Positions 25,777-54,203 of a DNA stretch of 64,000 nt are shown here, in pieces. Source of the stretch: Paroedura picta (lineage: Eukaryota; Chordata; Lepidosauria; Squamata; Gekkonidae). Within the stretch, counting starts at the first letter, position 1. The number at the start of each line of letters is the position of its first letter. The notes beneath the pieces were generated by a model. It was not told where the DNA came from. It saw nothing but the letters and a program-made list of their open reading frames with translations, and made no database searches. The stretch covers positions 16,292,501 to 16,356,500 of the forward strand of contig NC_135380.1 in assembly GCF_049243985.1 (NCBI RefSeq). Reading direction: 5' to 3'. Position numbers and translations under genes: made by a program.

Positions 25777-27450
25777 GCTTAAACAGCGCTGAAGTACCAG
25801 GAAGCCAGCCGTTAAACTGTGATCCTCAAAACGGCCTAGTCCTGCAAGCTTTTGCCGCTTCAAACTGTGACCTAACAGGTCAGCTACCAGGTAAGAGCAG
25901 CAATAGACCGACCTAGCTTGGCTTGAGTCTGTACTTCCTCTTTTTCGCATGCAGATCGGTGAGACTTGAGAATCACTTCGGCTTCCTGCATCATAGTTGA
26001 ACTGAAATCACATATCACAGTAGATTTAAATTCAGGCAGCAGAAAAGACAACTTCTCCCCTCCCCTCCCCTCCCCTCCCCTCCCCTAGTTGCATTGGCTC
26101 CCAGAACCAGAGGCCTGAAGATGTGCAGTTGCCACATTTGTTTAGTAAAAGAATGCTTCTCACGGGTGCCTGTGAAAAGAAGGCAGTTCACGTCCATCTG
26201 AAAGGCACTCAGGCTGCATTTCATTGTGGGGTCATGGCACCAGTTCTGCTGATAAGTAAGGCAGAAAATGGCCACCGGCACCTTTGCAAAGGTGGTTTGA
26301 CTTGCAAATGACACAAATGTCCTAGAAGCTTTGCCAGATATGGAAATGAGTTTATTTTAATGCTGCATCTCTTCAGTCTTTTTCTGATTGTTTGCAGAAT
26401 TTGAGAAAGGCATGCCAAATTTCTTCAAAGTATAATGAGACTTTGGATTGACAATGATCCCTACGTTGCATGTTGCCCTTTATAAGAATGGGTTTAGCTT
26501 TTTTAAATAATGCTGTTAACAGATCCTACATGTGTATGGAGTCCAATTATCTTGTTTTGTAGCTTTTGTAAAAAGTTCTCTGTCCTTTAGTACTAGAACT
26601 TCGTTACAAGCCAGTGTCTGGACTATCTTCAGGGGGAGGACAAATTAAACTGAATGCACAATTTAAAAAAAAAATCACCTTGCTCCTTGAAAACTAGCTT
26701 GTCAGGGAAACTGCTAGCCTAGAATCTTCTGACATGCTAGTTTTCTTCAATGCACGGGACTTTATACATGGAGAAACATTCAGTCAGCAGAAGTCCCCAC
26801 CTGCACCTTAAAGGAGGATAGCTTAGACACAGGTTTGCCATTATGATCCAGTTGATGTTCATACACACAAGAGCAGGCAGGAAGGAGAATCTTACTGGTA
26901 CAGCACAGCAATTAATTAAGCAAATGTTTTTTTGTATTTTGCCATAGGGATGTGTGAACCTTGTCAAGCAATAATAGTGCTGTGGCCGATTAGCCTTACA
27001 TCCCTTGGGGTTTGAATATTAAGAGCTGTTATTGGGTGTTGTACCTCTTTCTCCAGAGAAATCCTATTTCTATTCCTGCAGGGTCAGTGGCTTGAGTCTT
27101 ACAATGGCACCGTTTTTCTGATCACATAAGTGGGAAGAGGAGTGTTTCTAATAACTCCATAACAGGATTTAAGACCTTCAGCTTTTACAAAACTAAGAGG
27201 GCACCCCCTGTAATGTAAGGAAGTGCTATTTTTGACGGAGCGGCAATCAGGTCCCATTGCTGTTCTCTACAGCATGTCCCTCTAGCGTTCACTCTGGGGC
27301 ATGCATGTCTTCAGTGAACATTTTCTTAACTCTGATTGGATGCAAAGTGGTGTGGGCTCATTCTCTGAAGCAACCCCAAAGGCATCAGGATTGGTCCCAA
27401 AATGTGACATGTAACTATATCTTTAAATGCTGCCTTTGTGTAGTCAAGAG

Positions 27451-27586
27451 CAGGGGTAGTCCACCTGTGGTCCTCCAGATGTTCATGAACTACAATTCCC
27501 ACGAGCCCCTGCCAGCGTTTGCTGGCAGGGGCTCATGGGAATTGTAGTCCATGAACATCTGGAGGACCACAGGTGGACTACCGCTG
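27451..27586. mobile_element. Palindromic hAT MITE with 8-bp target duplication
   Basis: 136-bp copy of the same family (CAGGGGTAGTCCACCTGTGG end). The exact duplication GTCAAGAG lies at 27443-27450 and 27587-27594. The arms match almost throughout. Confidence 0.9.
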
Positions 27587-28414
27587 GTCAAGAGGATGTA
27601 CTCGTGTGCTGAATTAAAGAATGTATATGTAGGTGGGGTTGATCTTCCCCTAAGGCTTTCCTCTCTGTTTCATTTTGCTTCCCTCCCCAGTCTTCATCTG
27701 CTAGGCAAGACATTTTAAAAATATGAACAAGTATCAGCCACCCATTTGATCATCAGGGAACAAGTCATCAGATTGCTAAGTAAGCTTGCAAGAAAGTTTG
27801 CATTTCTCCTGTGGCTTTCCTCTCCACTTGCTACGTAGCTATCCCCCCCTTCCCCGCCCCCTGGCTTTGCGCCCCGGTGTCTGGCTGCACAGCGTGGTAC
27901 GAAACGTTCCTGACGTAGAATGAAAAAATTGGAATAATGTAGTTTCTCGATTGGTCCGCGGCGGCTGTCGGTGTCTTCCTTCCGAAATCCAGACCGTATT
28001 AATGTCCTATACTACAATAGAAGAAGCAAGGCGCTTTTCACACCAGTGCTGCTGGCAAAGAAGATTATGCAAGATTATTAGAAATGGGAGATCGGGGGAA
28101 GGAAGGATGGCGTTTGATTTTTTTTTTATTAGTACTATAATTTTTACTACAGGTAAAAATTTGGTAACAAATATTGTAGTGGGTATTTCTTCCACAAAGC
28201 TTTTTTTACTAGCATAAACTAAATCCCAGCAAGCCAAAGTGTATTATAAGAATTTTATGACTTTGATGTAAAAAAAAAAACATAGAATGCTTAGAATAAA
28301 TGTGTAGGGTTTTTTAAAATTACACCTCCATTAAACAGAACTTAAACCACTATTCAGTTGAGCGGCAGTAAATAAGAATGTGAAGAAAATACAGATTGGG
28401 GGGGTCTTGAGTCC

Positions 28415-28546
28415 CAGGGCTAGTCAACCTGTGGTCCTCAAAATGTTCATGGACTACAATTCCCATGAGCCCCTGCCAGCAAATGCTGGCAGGGGCTCAT
28501 GGGAATTGTAGTCCATGACCATCTGGAGGACCGCAGACTATCCCTG
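28415..28546. mobile_element. Palindromic hAT MITE
   Basis: Same family, CAGGGCTAGTCAACCTGTGG to CTATCCCTG, with a near-perfect central palindrome around CCAGCAAATGCTGG. No clear target duplication. Confidence 0.85.
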
Positions 28547-28909
28547 GTCTAGACAACTGAATTTTGTCCAACTTGTTTTTATACAGGTGAGCATTTTAGC
28601 ATGATTACTGCTTCACTAAGCAGAGGATTTTTTTTCTACCCAGAGCCAGTAGTGGGGGCTCTGGGGGGTTCTTTATAATTCCTTTGTGTATTTCCATTCA
28701 TTTTCTTTGAACAAAACACTGAATTTCCAACTCCTTCTGTGTGCAAGTTTTTAAGGGAGAAAAATTGAATGAATGTCAAAGTGAATCTGTCTTGCAAATG
28801 CGCTGCTATGTACTGATCTCTTCAGTTGTCCTTTTTTTGTTGTTAAATTGTAGTTATCTGATAAAACTACCCACCCCTATCAGTTTTGATTATTTATTGT
28901 TATGACCGA

Positions 28910-28915
28910 ATAAAA
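28910..28915 (+). terminator. ERLIN2: Possible distal polyadenylation signal of ERLIN2
   Basis: AATAAA lies 5.4 kb after the ERLIN2 stop in an AT-rich setting. It is the best canonical signal in the region, but nothing in the sequence proves use; a nearer variant signal is equally possible. Confidence 0.2.
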
Positions 28916-29155
28916 TGTTATACACTTTTCTGATATTATTGCGTAGTCCTATGAAAGTTTTGTCACTTAATCTCCTCAACTACCTTTCTTGTTGAAAGGC
29001 AAGGCAGATTGCTTTATTTCTGTTTTGTAATCAGGATAGCATAAGACGTCCAATAGATCCAGGGGTACAAAATTAGACTGCAAACCAAGAGCAGCACAAA
29101 ACATGCCAATGAAGAAAGTGGGTTGCAAAAATACACCATGAACCATGGGATAGGC

Positions 29156-29288
29156 CAGGGGTAGTCAAACTGACCCTCCAATGTCCATGGACTACAATTC
29201 CCGTGAGCCCTTGCCAGTGTTTGCTGGCAGGAGCTCATGGGAATTGTAGTCCATGGACATTTGGAGGGCCGCAGTTTGACAACCCCTG
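29156..29288. mobile_element. Palindromic hAT MITE
   Basis: Same family, CAGGGGTAGTCAAACTGACC to GTTTGACAACCCCTG. The left arm has lost a few bases relative to the right. No matching 8-bp flanks. Confidence 0.85.
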
Positions 29289-29408
29289 GACTACACAGTC
29301 CTGTAAATGTACTTTCTATAACCATTGTATTATGACACTATTGACTATAGAAATGTTTGTTCTGAACGATTCTGTGTTCTGTATTCTGTGAACTGATAGA
29401 AGTGGGGC

Positions 29409-29500
29409 ATCAGGAGCCTGGGAAGCGGAGGGTTCTGATTTGAACCCCATAACCCCTGTTTTATGGGCGGGAGGGGAAGAGCCCCCCTCTGGGATTGGCA
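29409..29500 (+). repeat. Unclassified interspersed repeat, copy 1
   Basis: About 90 bp (GGGTTCTGATTTGAACCCCA, then CCCCTGTTTTATGGGCGGGA) repeated with few differences at 30289-30372. The class is not recognised. Confidence 0.6.
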
Positions 29501-30288
29501 GTCTGACTCTAAAGCCAATTGTGGCTCAGAATGGAACTGTTTAAAATTCATACAGAAGGGATAGGCATGCTAGAGTAGCAGGTATATGGGAACGATAGGC
29601 AAATATTTTTATTGGACTAAAAGGCTTCTTAGAGATGCTTTACAAAAATGGGAGGTGCGAATGGTGAACAGCTGCAGTGTTTCCACCTGTTGCACCTTGG
29701 GCCGATTAGGCCAGTGTGCTAAAGCGGTGGTTTATGGTGCACATTAATTATCGTGATAACCTGTGTATGCCATTTCTCAATAGAGGACTTGCAACAGTTA
29801 GTGTTTAGAGCACAGAAATGATGGATTCTTAAATCACATCAATTATCAATGTGAACTGGCATCGCCATCCTCAGCCATCTGGAAGAGGTGCATTCTGCTC
29901 CCGATACCTTGTGGGCAGTCAGGGCGAGAAAAGTAACAGAGTGCAGACGTACTTGAAACGTACAGCTTTACCTTGGAAGCCTCTGTGCCAGTGAAGAACA
30001 ACAGGTTATGATTTTCTTACTGGTGAGGTGAAAGACATCCTGCGTACTACTTTTTTTAGTCTGCCTTTCTTATGGGGATTCAAGTCAGATTGCACATTGA
30101 GAATACAACAAAACATGAGGGAACATTCAATAAACTGTGCATTAGGACTGCAGAAGTCTGAAACCAACCAGAAGGACCTGGAGCTAAGAGTACTCACATC
30201 ACACATTAAGCATTACAAAAATTGCATAAGAGGATTCTTGTCACCCCTGCTCCAGAGCTTCCTCAGCGACTAAAGGTGCTATTATGGC

Positions 30289-30372
30289 ATTGGGAGCCCG
30301 GGAAGCGGGGGGTTCTGATTTGAATCCCATAACCCCTGTTTTATGGGTGGGAAGGGAAGAGCCCCCCCCCCC
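30289..30372 (+). repeat. Unclassified interspersed repeat, copy 2
   Basis: Second copy of the unit at 29409, same orientation, followed by a C-run and different 3' sequence. The shared part ends at the C/G-rich AAGAGCCCCCC. Confidence 0.6.
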
Positions 30373-30879
30373 CAAATCCCTCCTTCCCTTAGTTTGCATC
30401 TGGCATTTAAACCCAGATTCAAGCCTGCTAATTACAAGTTCATTCTCCAAGGGTGTTGCAGTGATGGCCCAAGTCCCTATTGGGCTGGTTCTGTTCCCCG
30501 CTGGAGAAGGGACAAGAATTCCCATAGAAAGACAGAGGATCTCTCAAAGAAATGTATTAAGGCTGCAGCTTCAAGGGGAGCACATGTAACTGCAAGGTGC
30601 AAATCCTGCCTGTCTTACATTTCTACCCCGCTTGCTTTTTTCTCAGAACCAGTGGCGCCCAAAATGTTCCCTAAACAGCCCCACAATGATATCTTTCCTA
30701 TATGCCTGCCGAGCCCTGCATTAAAAAGTAAACACCCGGACACCGTTCAGCAGGAATTATTCCCATGTTCCGGATTGCAGCCTTGCGCATTGCTTTGATT
30801 TTTGCCACAGGTGTCACAGAGGTAGTTTTAGGGGCTCTCTCCTTAGCAAACGTGCACAGCTGCTGTCCTCTTGCTTTTG

Positions 30880-31169
30880 GGACATTTGGACGCCGCTTGG
30901 CCCCGCTCAGCCTTCTAGAGTCTCTGCGCACGCGCACGCCTCAGCCTTCTGCCCTTCGCTTCCCTGACCTCTCCAAAATGGCCGCCCACGAGGCCCCGGC
31001 CCACGGGCCTGTGCCTGACCCCTCCTGCTCCCTCCTCCCGTTCTTATTGGCGGCTGGAGCTCCGCTCGGACTGCTGATTGGCTAGTGCCAGGAGCGCCGG
31101 TGTGTGGCGGAAGCGCCTTCAGGGGGAGAGCGGGGAGCCCCCCGCCCGGATTCGTCGGCCTGGCAGGGA
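30880..31169 (+). promoter_or_regulatory. PLPBP: PLPBP CpG-rich promoter with paired CCAAT boxes
   Basis: CpG-rich, TATA-less. Two inverted CCAAT boxes (ATTGG at 31046-31050 and 31077-31081), 31 bp apart, give the spacing typical of paired NF-Y sites. A YY1-like CCAAAATGGCCGCC lies at 30973-30986. The coding start is at 31170; transcription probably begins between about 31085 and 31120. Confidence 0.65.
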
Positions 31170-46652
<15,483 letters not shown>

Positions 46653-48353
46653 TGCGAGAAGGCCACGGTGGTTCCCTCCCCTGGTGGCGGGAATGCGGAC
46701 CTTACTATGCACTTGAATTCCTCCCCTTGTGCTGACCAGTGTGGGGCGCTATCAGGTAATCGGAAGGTGTCACAAGCGCCTCAGTTACCTGTAACTTTGT
46801 TATTGTGTATCCATAGAAATTGGATTTTTTTAACCAGCAAATGAACACCTGTGATTGACAAGTGACTTTTGGTACCTTAGCTACAGTGACTTTAGATAGC
46901 TCTACCGGATAACCAGCTGACTTAAGCCCTACTAGGTCTGGGCGTAAAACCATTTCCAGCCGTGACCATCCAACATTTCTAACCGGAGAAGTGGGTTTCC
47001 TCCTTCCCCGGAGGCTGGAATCCCTCCTGTGCAGGGATGCCTCTGGCACACTTGGCCCCATTTCCCCACAAAGCGCTGTGCGTGGGCTGCGGCGTCCTTA
47101 CGGCAGTCTCCCGTAGATGCTTAATGCCACTCAAGAACTTCAGTAGCCGCCCGGTGTGAATGAGCCACTAAGGAGAGATGGGGAAGGATGTACTTACACG
47201 TGCAAGTTAAGGAGATTTTGGTTAGTATTTTTGAGCCACAGAGTTGGGAAAGGCGAAGGGGTTTTAGGGTTGAACCTGCCCTCCAAAGACTGGCATTGCC
47301 AGCTCCAATCACTTAGCTACATATCACAAACTTTTCTCCTGTGACAAAGCTGCTCCCTCCCCCACCCTCCTGGGCGCACGTAATTCTGCTAGGTAGCGGT
47401 ACGCTTCCACTAGCCAAATAGCAGGGAATCCCTGACTGCATCTGACTTGCTCTGAGATCTCGGCCAAGTCACTGAACCATTCCGTGCCTGCGTCCCCTAT
47501 ATGAGAAACGGGGCTCACCTACCTCACGTGGGAGACCGCGAGGCTGCCGTGTCCAGAAGGTATGTTCGGAATGCCTCCCCCAGGCCCACTCCCCCCCCCC
47601 CCACCCACCCAGGAGGGAAGGCACCAGCTGTAGTGTAAAACAGGCTTGTGCATCAATCCAAAAAAAAAAAAATCTAGCCACCCACAATTGTATTTATTCT
47701 GTTGGACACACTTGTTTGCCCGTACTTCTGTATCTGTGTCGCAAGGCTCCTTGCGTGGTGGGTTTGCAAGTGGCTCATGTGCAAGGAACGACAGGTGAGC
47801 GCAAAGCAGTTGACAGCCCAGATGCTGGGCCCACTTGGAAGGAAGAACAGAGAGCTGGATCGCCACTGTACATACTGCTCCACGATCGTAAGGAGATTAG
47901 TCTGAAGCAGCCGGGCCTGTTGCTTCACCAAGACTTCATCCAAGCATCCATCTCCCGTCTTTGAGGCACCCCACTCAGTGAAAATGTTTACAGTGGAATC
48001 TGTTTTGTAACTCACCTATTGACAATCTATTCCGAGGCCCAGCCTGCTGCTAAAATGACTGTAGTCCTTGGTAGAAATGCCCTTCTGTCCTCTTCCCTGT
48101 AGCAAAAAGCTTCGTGCCTGGTGTGTCTTTTTCGGTTTAATCTAGCTGTGGGGCTTGTGTCAAGTTCCTGGACGTAACCGAATGTAACTGCAAATGACGA
48201 ACGTCCAGCCAAGGTGTGTCCCCCACTCCATAGGTGCAATGCTGACTGCAGTCCGAACTGCCCTGAAGTTCCACAGTACAGTGTTTTCATTGTGTTGAGA
48301 CTAAATCCAGTTGTGGATTGGAATACTGTACCATCTGTGCCAGTTGCAAAGCT

Positions 48354-48359
48354 ATTAAA
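48354..48359 (+). terminator. PLPBP: PLPBP polyadenylation signal
   Basis: ATTAAA about 1.7 kb after the stop, followed within 30 bp by a GT-rich element (TGTCTCGTGAGTG). The 3' UTR would be 46653 to about 48378. Confidence 0.55.
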
Positions 48360-49026
48360 GATGTTATTTTTATGTCCCCTGTCTCGTGAGTGATTGGCAA
48401 AGGCTGCCCGTTGGCAATCAGCTTTCCCTGCTGTCTCAGGAAAGTCATGTTTATCTTACCCTTCCTGCAAGGAGGTAGGGGCAGTGTGCATGGTTTTCCT
48501 CTGTTATCTTTACAGCCTTGTAAGGGAGGCTGAGATATTAGCCCGACAAAATCCAGATTTCATGACAGAGTAGAAACTTGGACTCAAGTTTCAGGACACC
48601 ACTCTGATCACTACTCCACACTGCATTTCCTGTTCTACTGGGATTGCTTGCATGCAGCTCCTGGAATACCCATCTCTAGCAGATCAGTTTCAGGCTCAAT
48701 TTGCAAGTTGGCCCAAGTTGCTGAGGCAGTGATGTCAGAGTTCATGCTCTGCAATTTCCCCACTGTCGCAAGTCAGTTAGGGCTAGATGAACATCCCGTA
48801 TTTTCATTCTTTTCTGCCCATTTACCTTTTTGACGGGCTTGATTCCTTGTGGATTCATTGCTCGTGTGGTCAGTGTGCATCATTTTATATGCAACTGGGT
48901 ACATATTATATCCAAATGCATAATGGGAGAAATTCAGCTACACAAAACGGCGTGGTACGGAAACCGAAAGGGAGTCAAAGGAGTCTTGAAAGCTACACCC
49001 CGAAACGCGTGTTGGTCTCTTAAGAT

Positions 49027-49162
49027 CAGGGGTAGCCCAACTGCGGCCCTCCATATGTCCATGGACTGCAATTCCCATGAGCCCCTGCCAGCAAATGCTG
49101 GCAGAGGCTCATGGGAATTGCAGTCCATGGACATATGGAGGGCCGCAGTTAGACAAACCCTG
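49027..49162. mobile_element. Palindromic hAT MITE
   Basis: CAGGGGTAGCCCAACTGCGG to AGACAAACCCTG, with long perfect arms around CCAGCAAATGCTGG. Flanks CTTAAGAT and CTGAAGTT agree at six of eight bases. Confidence 0.85.
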
Positions 49163-50827
49163 CTGAAGTTGCTATTGGACACTCCAATCCAACTGATCAT
49201 CATGAGTTTGATTGGAACGATGGAGAAATGAAATTGAGATCAACTTTATTAGGGTGAAACGGCACAGAGGAGAAATCGGCAGTCTTCCGAAAAACAAACA
49301 TCTCCGTTGGTACAAGAAATACCCAACCGTGACTTAGTGTTGGCTGTGGGGGAGGAAGGGAAAGTGGCTTGAAATGTATTTGAGGGCAGGCTGGCAGCAG
49401 AGGCAGAGGGCATCAGCTATGAGTGAGAACAGACCTGTTGGACGAGCTTTTGTGGAGAAGAGGGGAAAGAGTTGCAAGGGGAAATAGAATGGTTTGGGTT
49501 CTTGAAGCGGTGGGTGGCAATTTAGGCTGGGATTTCAAAGGAAGCCGAGCCATACTAAACTTGGGCACTGGGTGGCAGTGTTGCCTAGCTTTCTGGAGGA
49601 TGAGGAATCTGGATTCTGGGGATATTGCTGAGTCAAGCATTCCTACAGGGCTGTCACCTGTAAGAATGCTTGAATTTGCAGCAGGGCTAGCCCTGACTAT
49701 CATTTAGGGTTCTGTAAACTCTGGGAAATCCCTAGATGTGCCGAATGATCTTAGTTTTGTGGGGAAACTGGACTGATAACCCCATATTTTTACCCATGGG
49801 GGAAGGAGGCAATTATGTAGCTTTAATTAAACATTTTTCTTATATAAAAGGGACCTGATCAGGGTGCAGAATAACTCTTCAGGCCTGCTAGTGAAGATGA
49901 CGCATCCTTTACATTTCTTATTTTACTGAGTTCGTTCATTTGTACCTTTTCTCCCCCACTGGGCACCCACAGCAGGTTACATCATTCTCTCCTCTGTTTT
50001 ATCCTCACAACAACCCTGTGAGGTAGGTTAGGATGAGAGCGTGTGACTGGCCCAAGGTCACCCGGCAAGCTTCTAGCCCTGTGCTGTAGACTCTGCTCTT
50101 TATCTTTGTTATCTGTGTGACTTGGGCCCTAAAGTCCACAATAAAAGGGTGTGCTTGGTGAGGAAAACATGCGTCACTGTCAAGTGCTCGTGAGAGGGAG
50201 TGATCAGCAAGTGGAGCCAGAATGGGAGAAGCGAGTTCAAGTCTCCACTCAGCCATCACTCTGACTGCATGACTTTGAGCTGGTCATTGTGCCTAACCTT
50301 CCTCCCAAGGTGGTTGTGAAGGTGAAATCGAGGCGAGCTGAGATCTCTTTGTCCTAGACCATTTACGCACCGGGAACTTCACTGCCCCAGCTCTCATGCA
50401 GAAGCACAAATTGGGGACGGATGAGGCAGGCCAGGCCAAATGCTCTTCTATGTGGGTGCAGGAAGAGGCGGGACAACCTCCCATAACTAAAACTCCAGCC
50501 TGCAGCCTGGCATGAAACCTCCAGTGCATAAACGGTCCTAGTGGTACCTGGTTCAGATGCTTAGCAAGTCAGGGTTCAAATTCCCACATCAACATTTCAG
50601 TCTTCAAGGTCGTTATCAAGCCATCAGCGAACAAATTAAATAATGCATGGCCTTTTAAAAAGTGGTACGTCATCAGCAGCTAAGCACAATTCAGTAGAAA
50701 ATGCTGTTCAAAGCTTTGGGGGGAGTGGATTTAGCTTCGTGTATGAAAAAGTGACAAGGTCCCTCAGATATGCTTAGGGAGGGAGTCTTCCAATGCAGTG
50801 TGCCACCTCCAAGGAGGTCTTTTTGTG

Positions 50828-51096
50828 AAGAAGAGTTGGTTCTTATATGCCACTTTTCTCTACCCGGAGGAGTCTCAAAGCACCTTACAATCACTTTCCC
50901 TTTCCTCTCCCCACAACAGACACCCTTTGAGGTGGGTGAGGCTGAGAGAGCCCTGATATCACTGCTCAGTCAGAACAGTTTCATCAGTGCTGTGGCGAGC
51001 CCAAGGTCACCCAGCTGGCTGCATGTAGGAGAGTGTAGAATCGAACCCAGCTCACCAGATTAGAAGTCTGCACTCCTAACCACTACACCAAACTGG
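50828..51096 (-). mobile_element. tRNA-derived SINE, near full length
   Basis: Read on the minus strand: head TTTGGTGTAGTGGTTAGGAG, B-box GGTTCGATTC, middle CAGCTGGGTGACCTTGGGCT, and 3' end TTTGAGACTCCTCCGGGTAG followed by AAGAACCAACTCTT. Related pieces occur at 9720, 48484, 49970, 55383, 57262 and 61480. Confidence 0.75.
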
Positions 51097-53389
51097 AGAG
51101 GAGTACCTGCAAACATCCTCTGGCGAAGCAGACTTCATCAGGATCGAGAAAACAGCCATGGGTAAGTTATGCTGTACTAATGAAGAAACGTCCAGTGCTG
51201 TAGCATCTGTATTCTTAGACTTCAGCAAGGAAGACTAAAGGTTAGATAAACATCAGGGCTAAATATGTCGCCTCCGGTGCTAAAGGCACCTCTCTAAACC
51301 ATGTAATTCCCTCACCTTCCGTCAGGCTGAGAGCAGGAAATCTGTCTGTTCAAACACCATCTTCCCTTCCTTTTCCCCCTTGGCCTCTTTTGTTTCTGCA
51401 GCATGCAAAACTATCGTCTGAGGCTTCGGACCGATTCAGGCTTACCTGGAAATGCTCCTCACCAAACCTAGTAAAACATGTGCACCTTTGTGCTCCTTGT
51501 GCATGGATCCATTTGTCGCAGAACACAGAAATGTGCACAGGTTTTTCTTTAGTGATCTCGTGGCTTTCTTGGGATCTGACTAACAGAAAGCACAGCTGTG
51601 CATTAAGGTTATTTGCTGTTTGTTTTCTAAGGTGGATTTAGTTTTGCTATATTTACGGTGGTTTAAAATAGCTTTTAAAACAAAGGTTTGTGTTTTTTTT
51701 TAATCAAAACCCTTGAAAAAGTGTGTCAACAGCCAAAAAGATCAATAGTTTGGCTGACCTTGTCCAACAGCTGTGATCACCTGTACTCTGATTATTGGCT
51801 GAATTTTCTGTAAACCTGACTGTCTCCAGCAGCATTACAGTGGCTTGCATTTTGTTTGCCTTGTCTAGGGGTCAGTCATGCTCCTCCCAATTTGGATTTT
51901 CATTCCTTTTAAAACAATGGCTCAGCTGTCCCTGAGACAAAAGCCTACAAAGTTGGCTTGGGTACCCTCGGGATGACTGTTAATAATGCCAAGTCGTCCA
52001 AGGCTGCCTTGGGTATCCCTAGAGCAGTGCCCAGCAGAAGCAGTCGCATCAGGATTAAGAATTCTGTTTCCATTTAGACTACTGCCCACTTGCAAGGGCG
52101 ATTGTGCCATCTCCTGCCAATCTTACCTGCCATGGATTATCCATCTCTCACCTTTGGGCATGCCACCTTACCCCTTGGTGCTCCTCCAGACCCCCAGTTC
52201 TCCTGGCCCACCAGGAAAAGAAAGCCTTCTCAAGAAAAAAAAAGTTTGGCCTAAGTGTGATGTTTGGAAAGCTCCCCTGTCAGTTTCGTTATCTCTTGAC
52301 TCCCCCATTCCAGAATGAACTTAAAAACTACAAACAAACCATAAAGTCCTAACGCTGAGTTTCTGCAGCGTGAGTCCACTGAAATCATTGGGCCCAAGAC
52401 TGGACTGACTCTGAATTAAGATTGCCATGTAAATCAGAAAACTAGTTGCCAGAGCAGTTAAATGAATGAAATGTAGTTAGTTTCCCAGTTGGCATCCTTA
52501 GTTCCTGGAATAAAACTGGCAAATGAAGTTCGAAATGTCCTGTACTGGATCCGGAACAGGTGATTGTGTCTAGCTGCTGGATTAGAGGAGGAGGAAATTC
52601 TTTTTGAATTGTACATTGAAGCTCGGCTCTTTCATATTCCAAGAGAGCCTTGTCGGCCTCAAGTGTTGTTTATACAGTGGCTATTGGGTTTCCTCTATGA
52701 GAGCAGCGCTGAAATTGTTTTTGTTGGCCTCCATAAAGGAGACTTTTGGCCTGGTTCTCATTGAGGTGGTCCACCTGGGTCTGAAATGTACCACTTCAGA
52801 TTGCTGGGAGGAAGGGGCTCACATGTTCAGATTCTCCCCCTGCCCCTCCTCCAAGTTAATGTAGAGGAAAGACTTTTCCATAGAAATAATAAACATCCCA
52901 GGGAGGAGACTAGAATAGAACCGTTCTTCCTGATGTCTCGATTTAGTTTCTATGGAGGAATTCTTGTGCGTGTGACAAAGCACTGAATCACATCCCAGGG
53001 TAAACATGGGTTTCCACAACGGGCCAGTCGTGCTAACTGGACCACTTCAGATCAATGGAAAGAGAGTTGATGGAGGCTGAAGACGCTTTTCCATGAGGGT
53101 ACCATCCTAATCCTACTTGGACACTCTTCACATGAGAACTGGGAACCCACCACTCACTTCTGACTGGCACATTGGGTGAGGACTCCAGGCCCATCTATGT
53201 CTGTTGCGGATACATCAGATTCTGCATACCATAATTGGAACCCCAGAGATGCTTGGACCTAAAATGCAAATTGGGGGGGGGGGTGAGTATGGATAAAGGC
53301 CCCAGATCTGGGAATGGAAGGTACAACAATGGAGAATACTTGTTCTCTCTTGCCCCGGAGGGATGGACCAGAGCCAATGGGATGAAATG

Positions 53390-53663
53390 AATTCAAAAGA
53401 AATTCCGTCTAAACATCCAGAAGAAGTTCCTGACAGTTAGAGCGGTTTCTCAGTGGAACAGGCTTCCTCAGGAGGTGGTGGGTTCTCCATCTTTGGAAAT
53501 TTTTAAACAGAGGCTGGATAGCCATCTGACGGAGAGGCTGATTCTGTGAAGGTTCAAGGGGGTGGCAGGTTACAGTGGATGAGCGAGAGGGATGTGAGTG
53601 TCCTGCATAGTGCAGGGGGTTGCACTAGATGACCCAGGAGGTCCCTTCCAATTCTATGATTTT
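53390..53663 (+). mobile_element. CR1 LINE 3' end
   Basis: The frame reads WNRLPQEVVGSPS-like text (GGCTTCCTCAGGAGGTGGTG). Then come CAGGGGGTTGCACTAGATGA, CCCAGGAGGTCCCTTCCAAT and TTCTATGATT, the canonical CR1 terminus. 5'-truncated; no coding capacity for RT. Confidence 0.85.
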
Positions 53664-54076
53664 AACTCTTTCCTCAGTACCATATCTGTGATCGAAAATG
53701 CCCCCCCAACTGCTTTGACCTATCGTAGGGTAAAAGGCAAATACTCATTATTTGTTTTGTTTTGGTGTCTTTGAGGAGCCCCAAGAGACCATTTTAGATT
53801 ACAGAAATGGCTCATGGAGGTAATGACTCTGGCCTCTTAATCACACAGTCCCAAAGTCTGGTGTATTCAGGCCCAGGCAAGTAGAACACAATCCCTGTAC
53901 GAGCTTTCACTAGGACTTGCCAAATGACACAATTGTGTGCAAGCTTTTGAGTTTATTAGACCGGTTAAGCAGGCTGGATTTTACAAAACATTTAAAACTT
54001 AAGGTTGGGGGATAGTCCCCTCTCTTTTGAAACTTCTTTAGTTTTGTAACATTCTGCCTGATGTAGACTTCTAGTG

Positions 54077-54203
54077 CAGCGGTAGTCAACCTGTGGTCCT
54101 CCAGATGTCCATGGACTACAATTCCCATGAGCCCCTGCCAGCATTTGCTGGCAGGGGCTCTTGGGAATTGTAGTCCATGGACATCTGGAGGACCCCAAGT
54201 TGA
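54077..54203. mobile_element. Palindromic hAT MITE with 8-bp target duplication
   Basis: CAGCGGTAGTCAACCTGTGG left end; the right terminus is eroded. The duplication TTCTAGTG at 54069-54076 and 54204-54211 is exact and fits the hAT target preference (TCTAGA-like). Confidence 0.88.

Larger units (their letters stand above)
23554..30880. other. ERLIN2 3' UTR and ERLIN2-PLPBP intergenic region
   Basis: No further gene is visible. The 3' UTR of ERLIN2 starts at 23554. Its end is unresolved; AATAAA at 28910 is a possible distal signal. The stretch holds four palindromic hAT MITEs (25646, 27451, 28415, 29156), a (CTCCC)n run at 26056-26085, and two copies of an unclassified repeat (29409 and 30289). 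Other sequence between these is unremarkable. Confidence 0.6.

Noticed and set aside
25646-29288. CRISPR-like series of near-identical repeats
   Set aside because: The repeats are spaced irregularly by kilobases, are self-palindromic and carry hAT target duplications; they are MITEs in a vertebrate genome.
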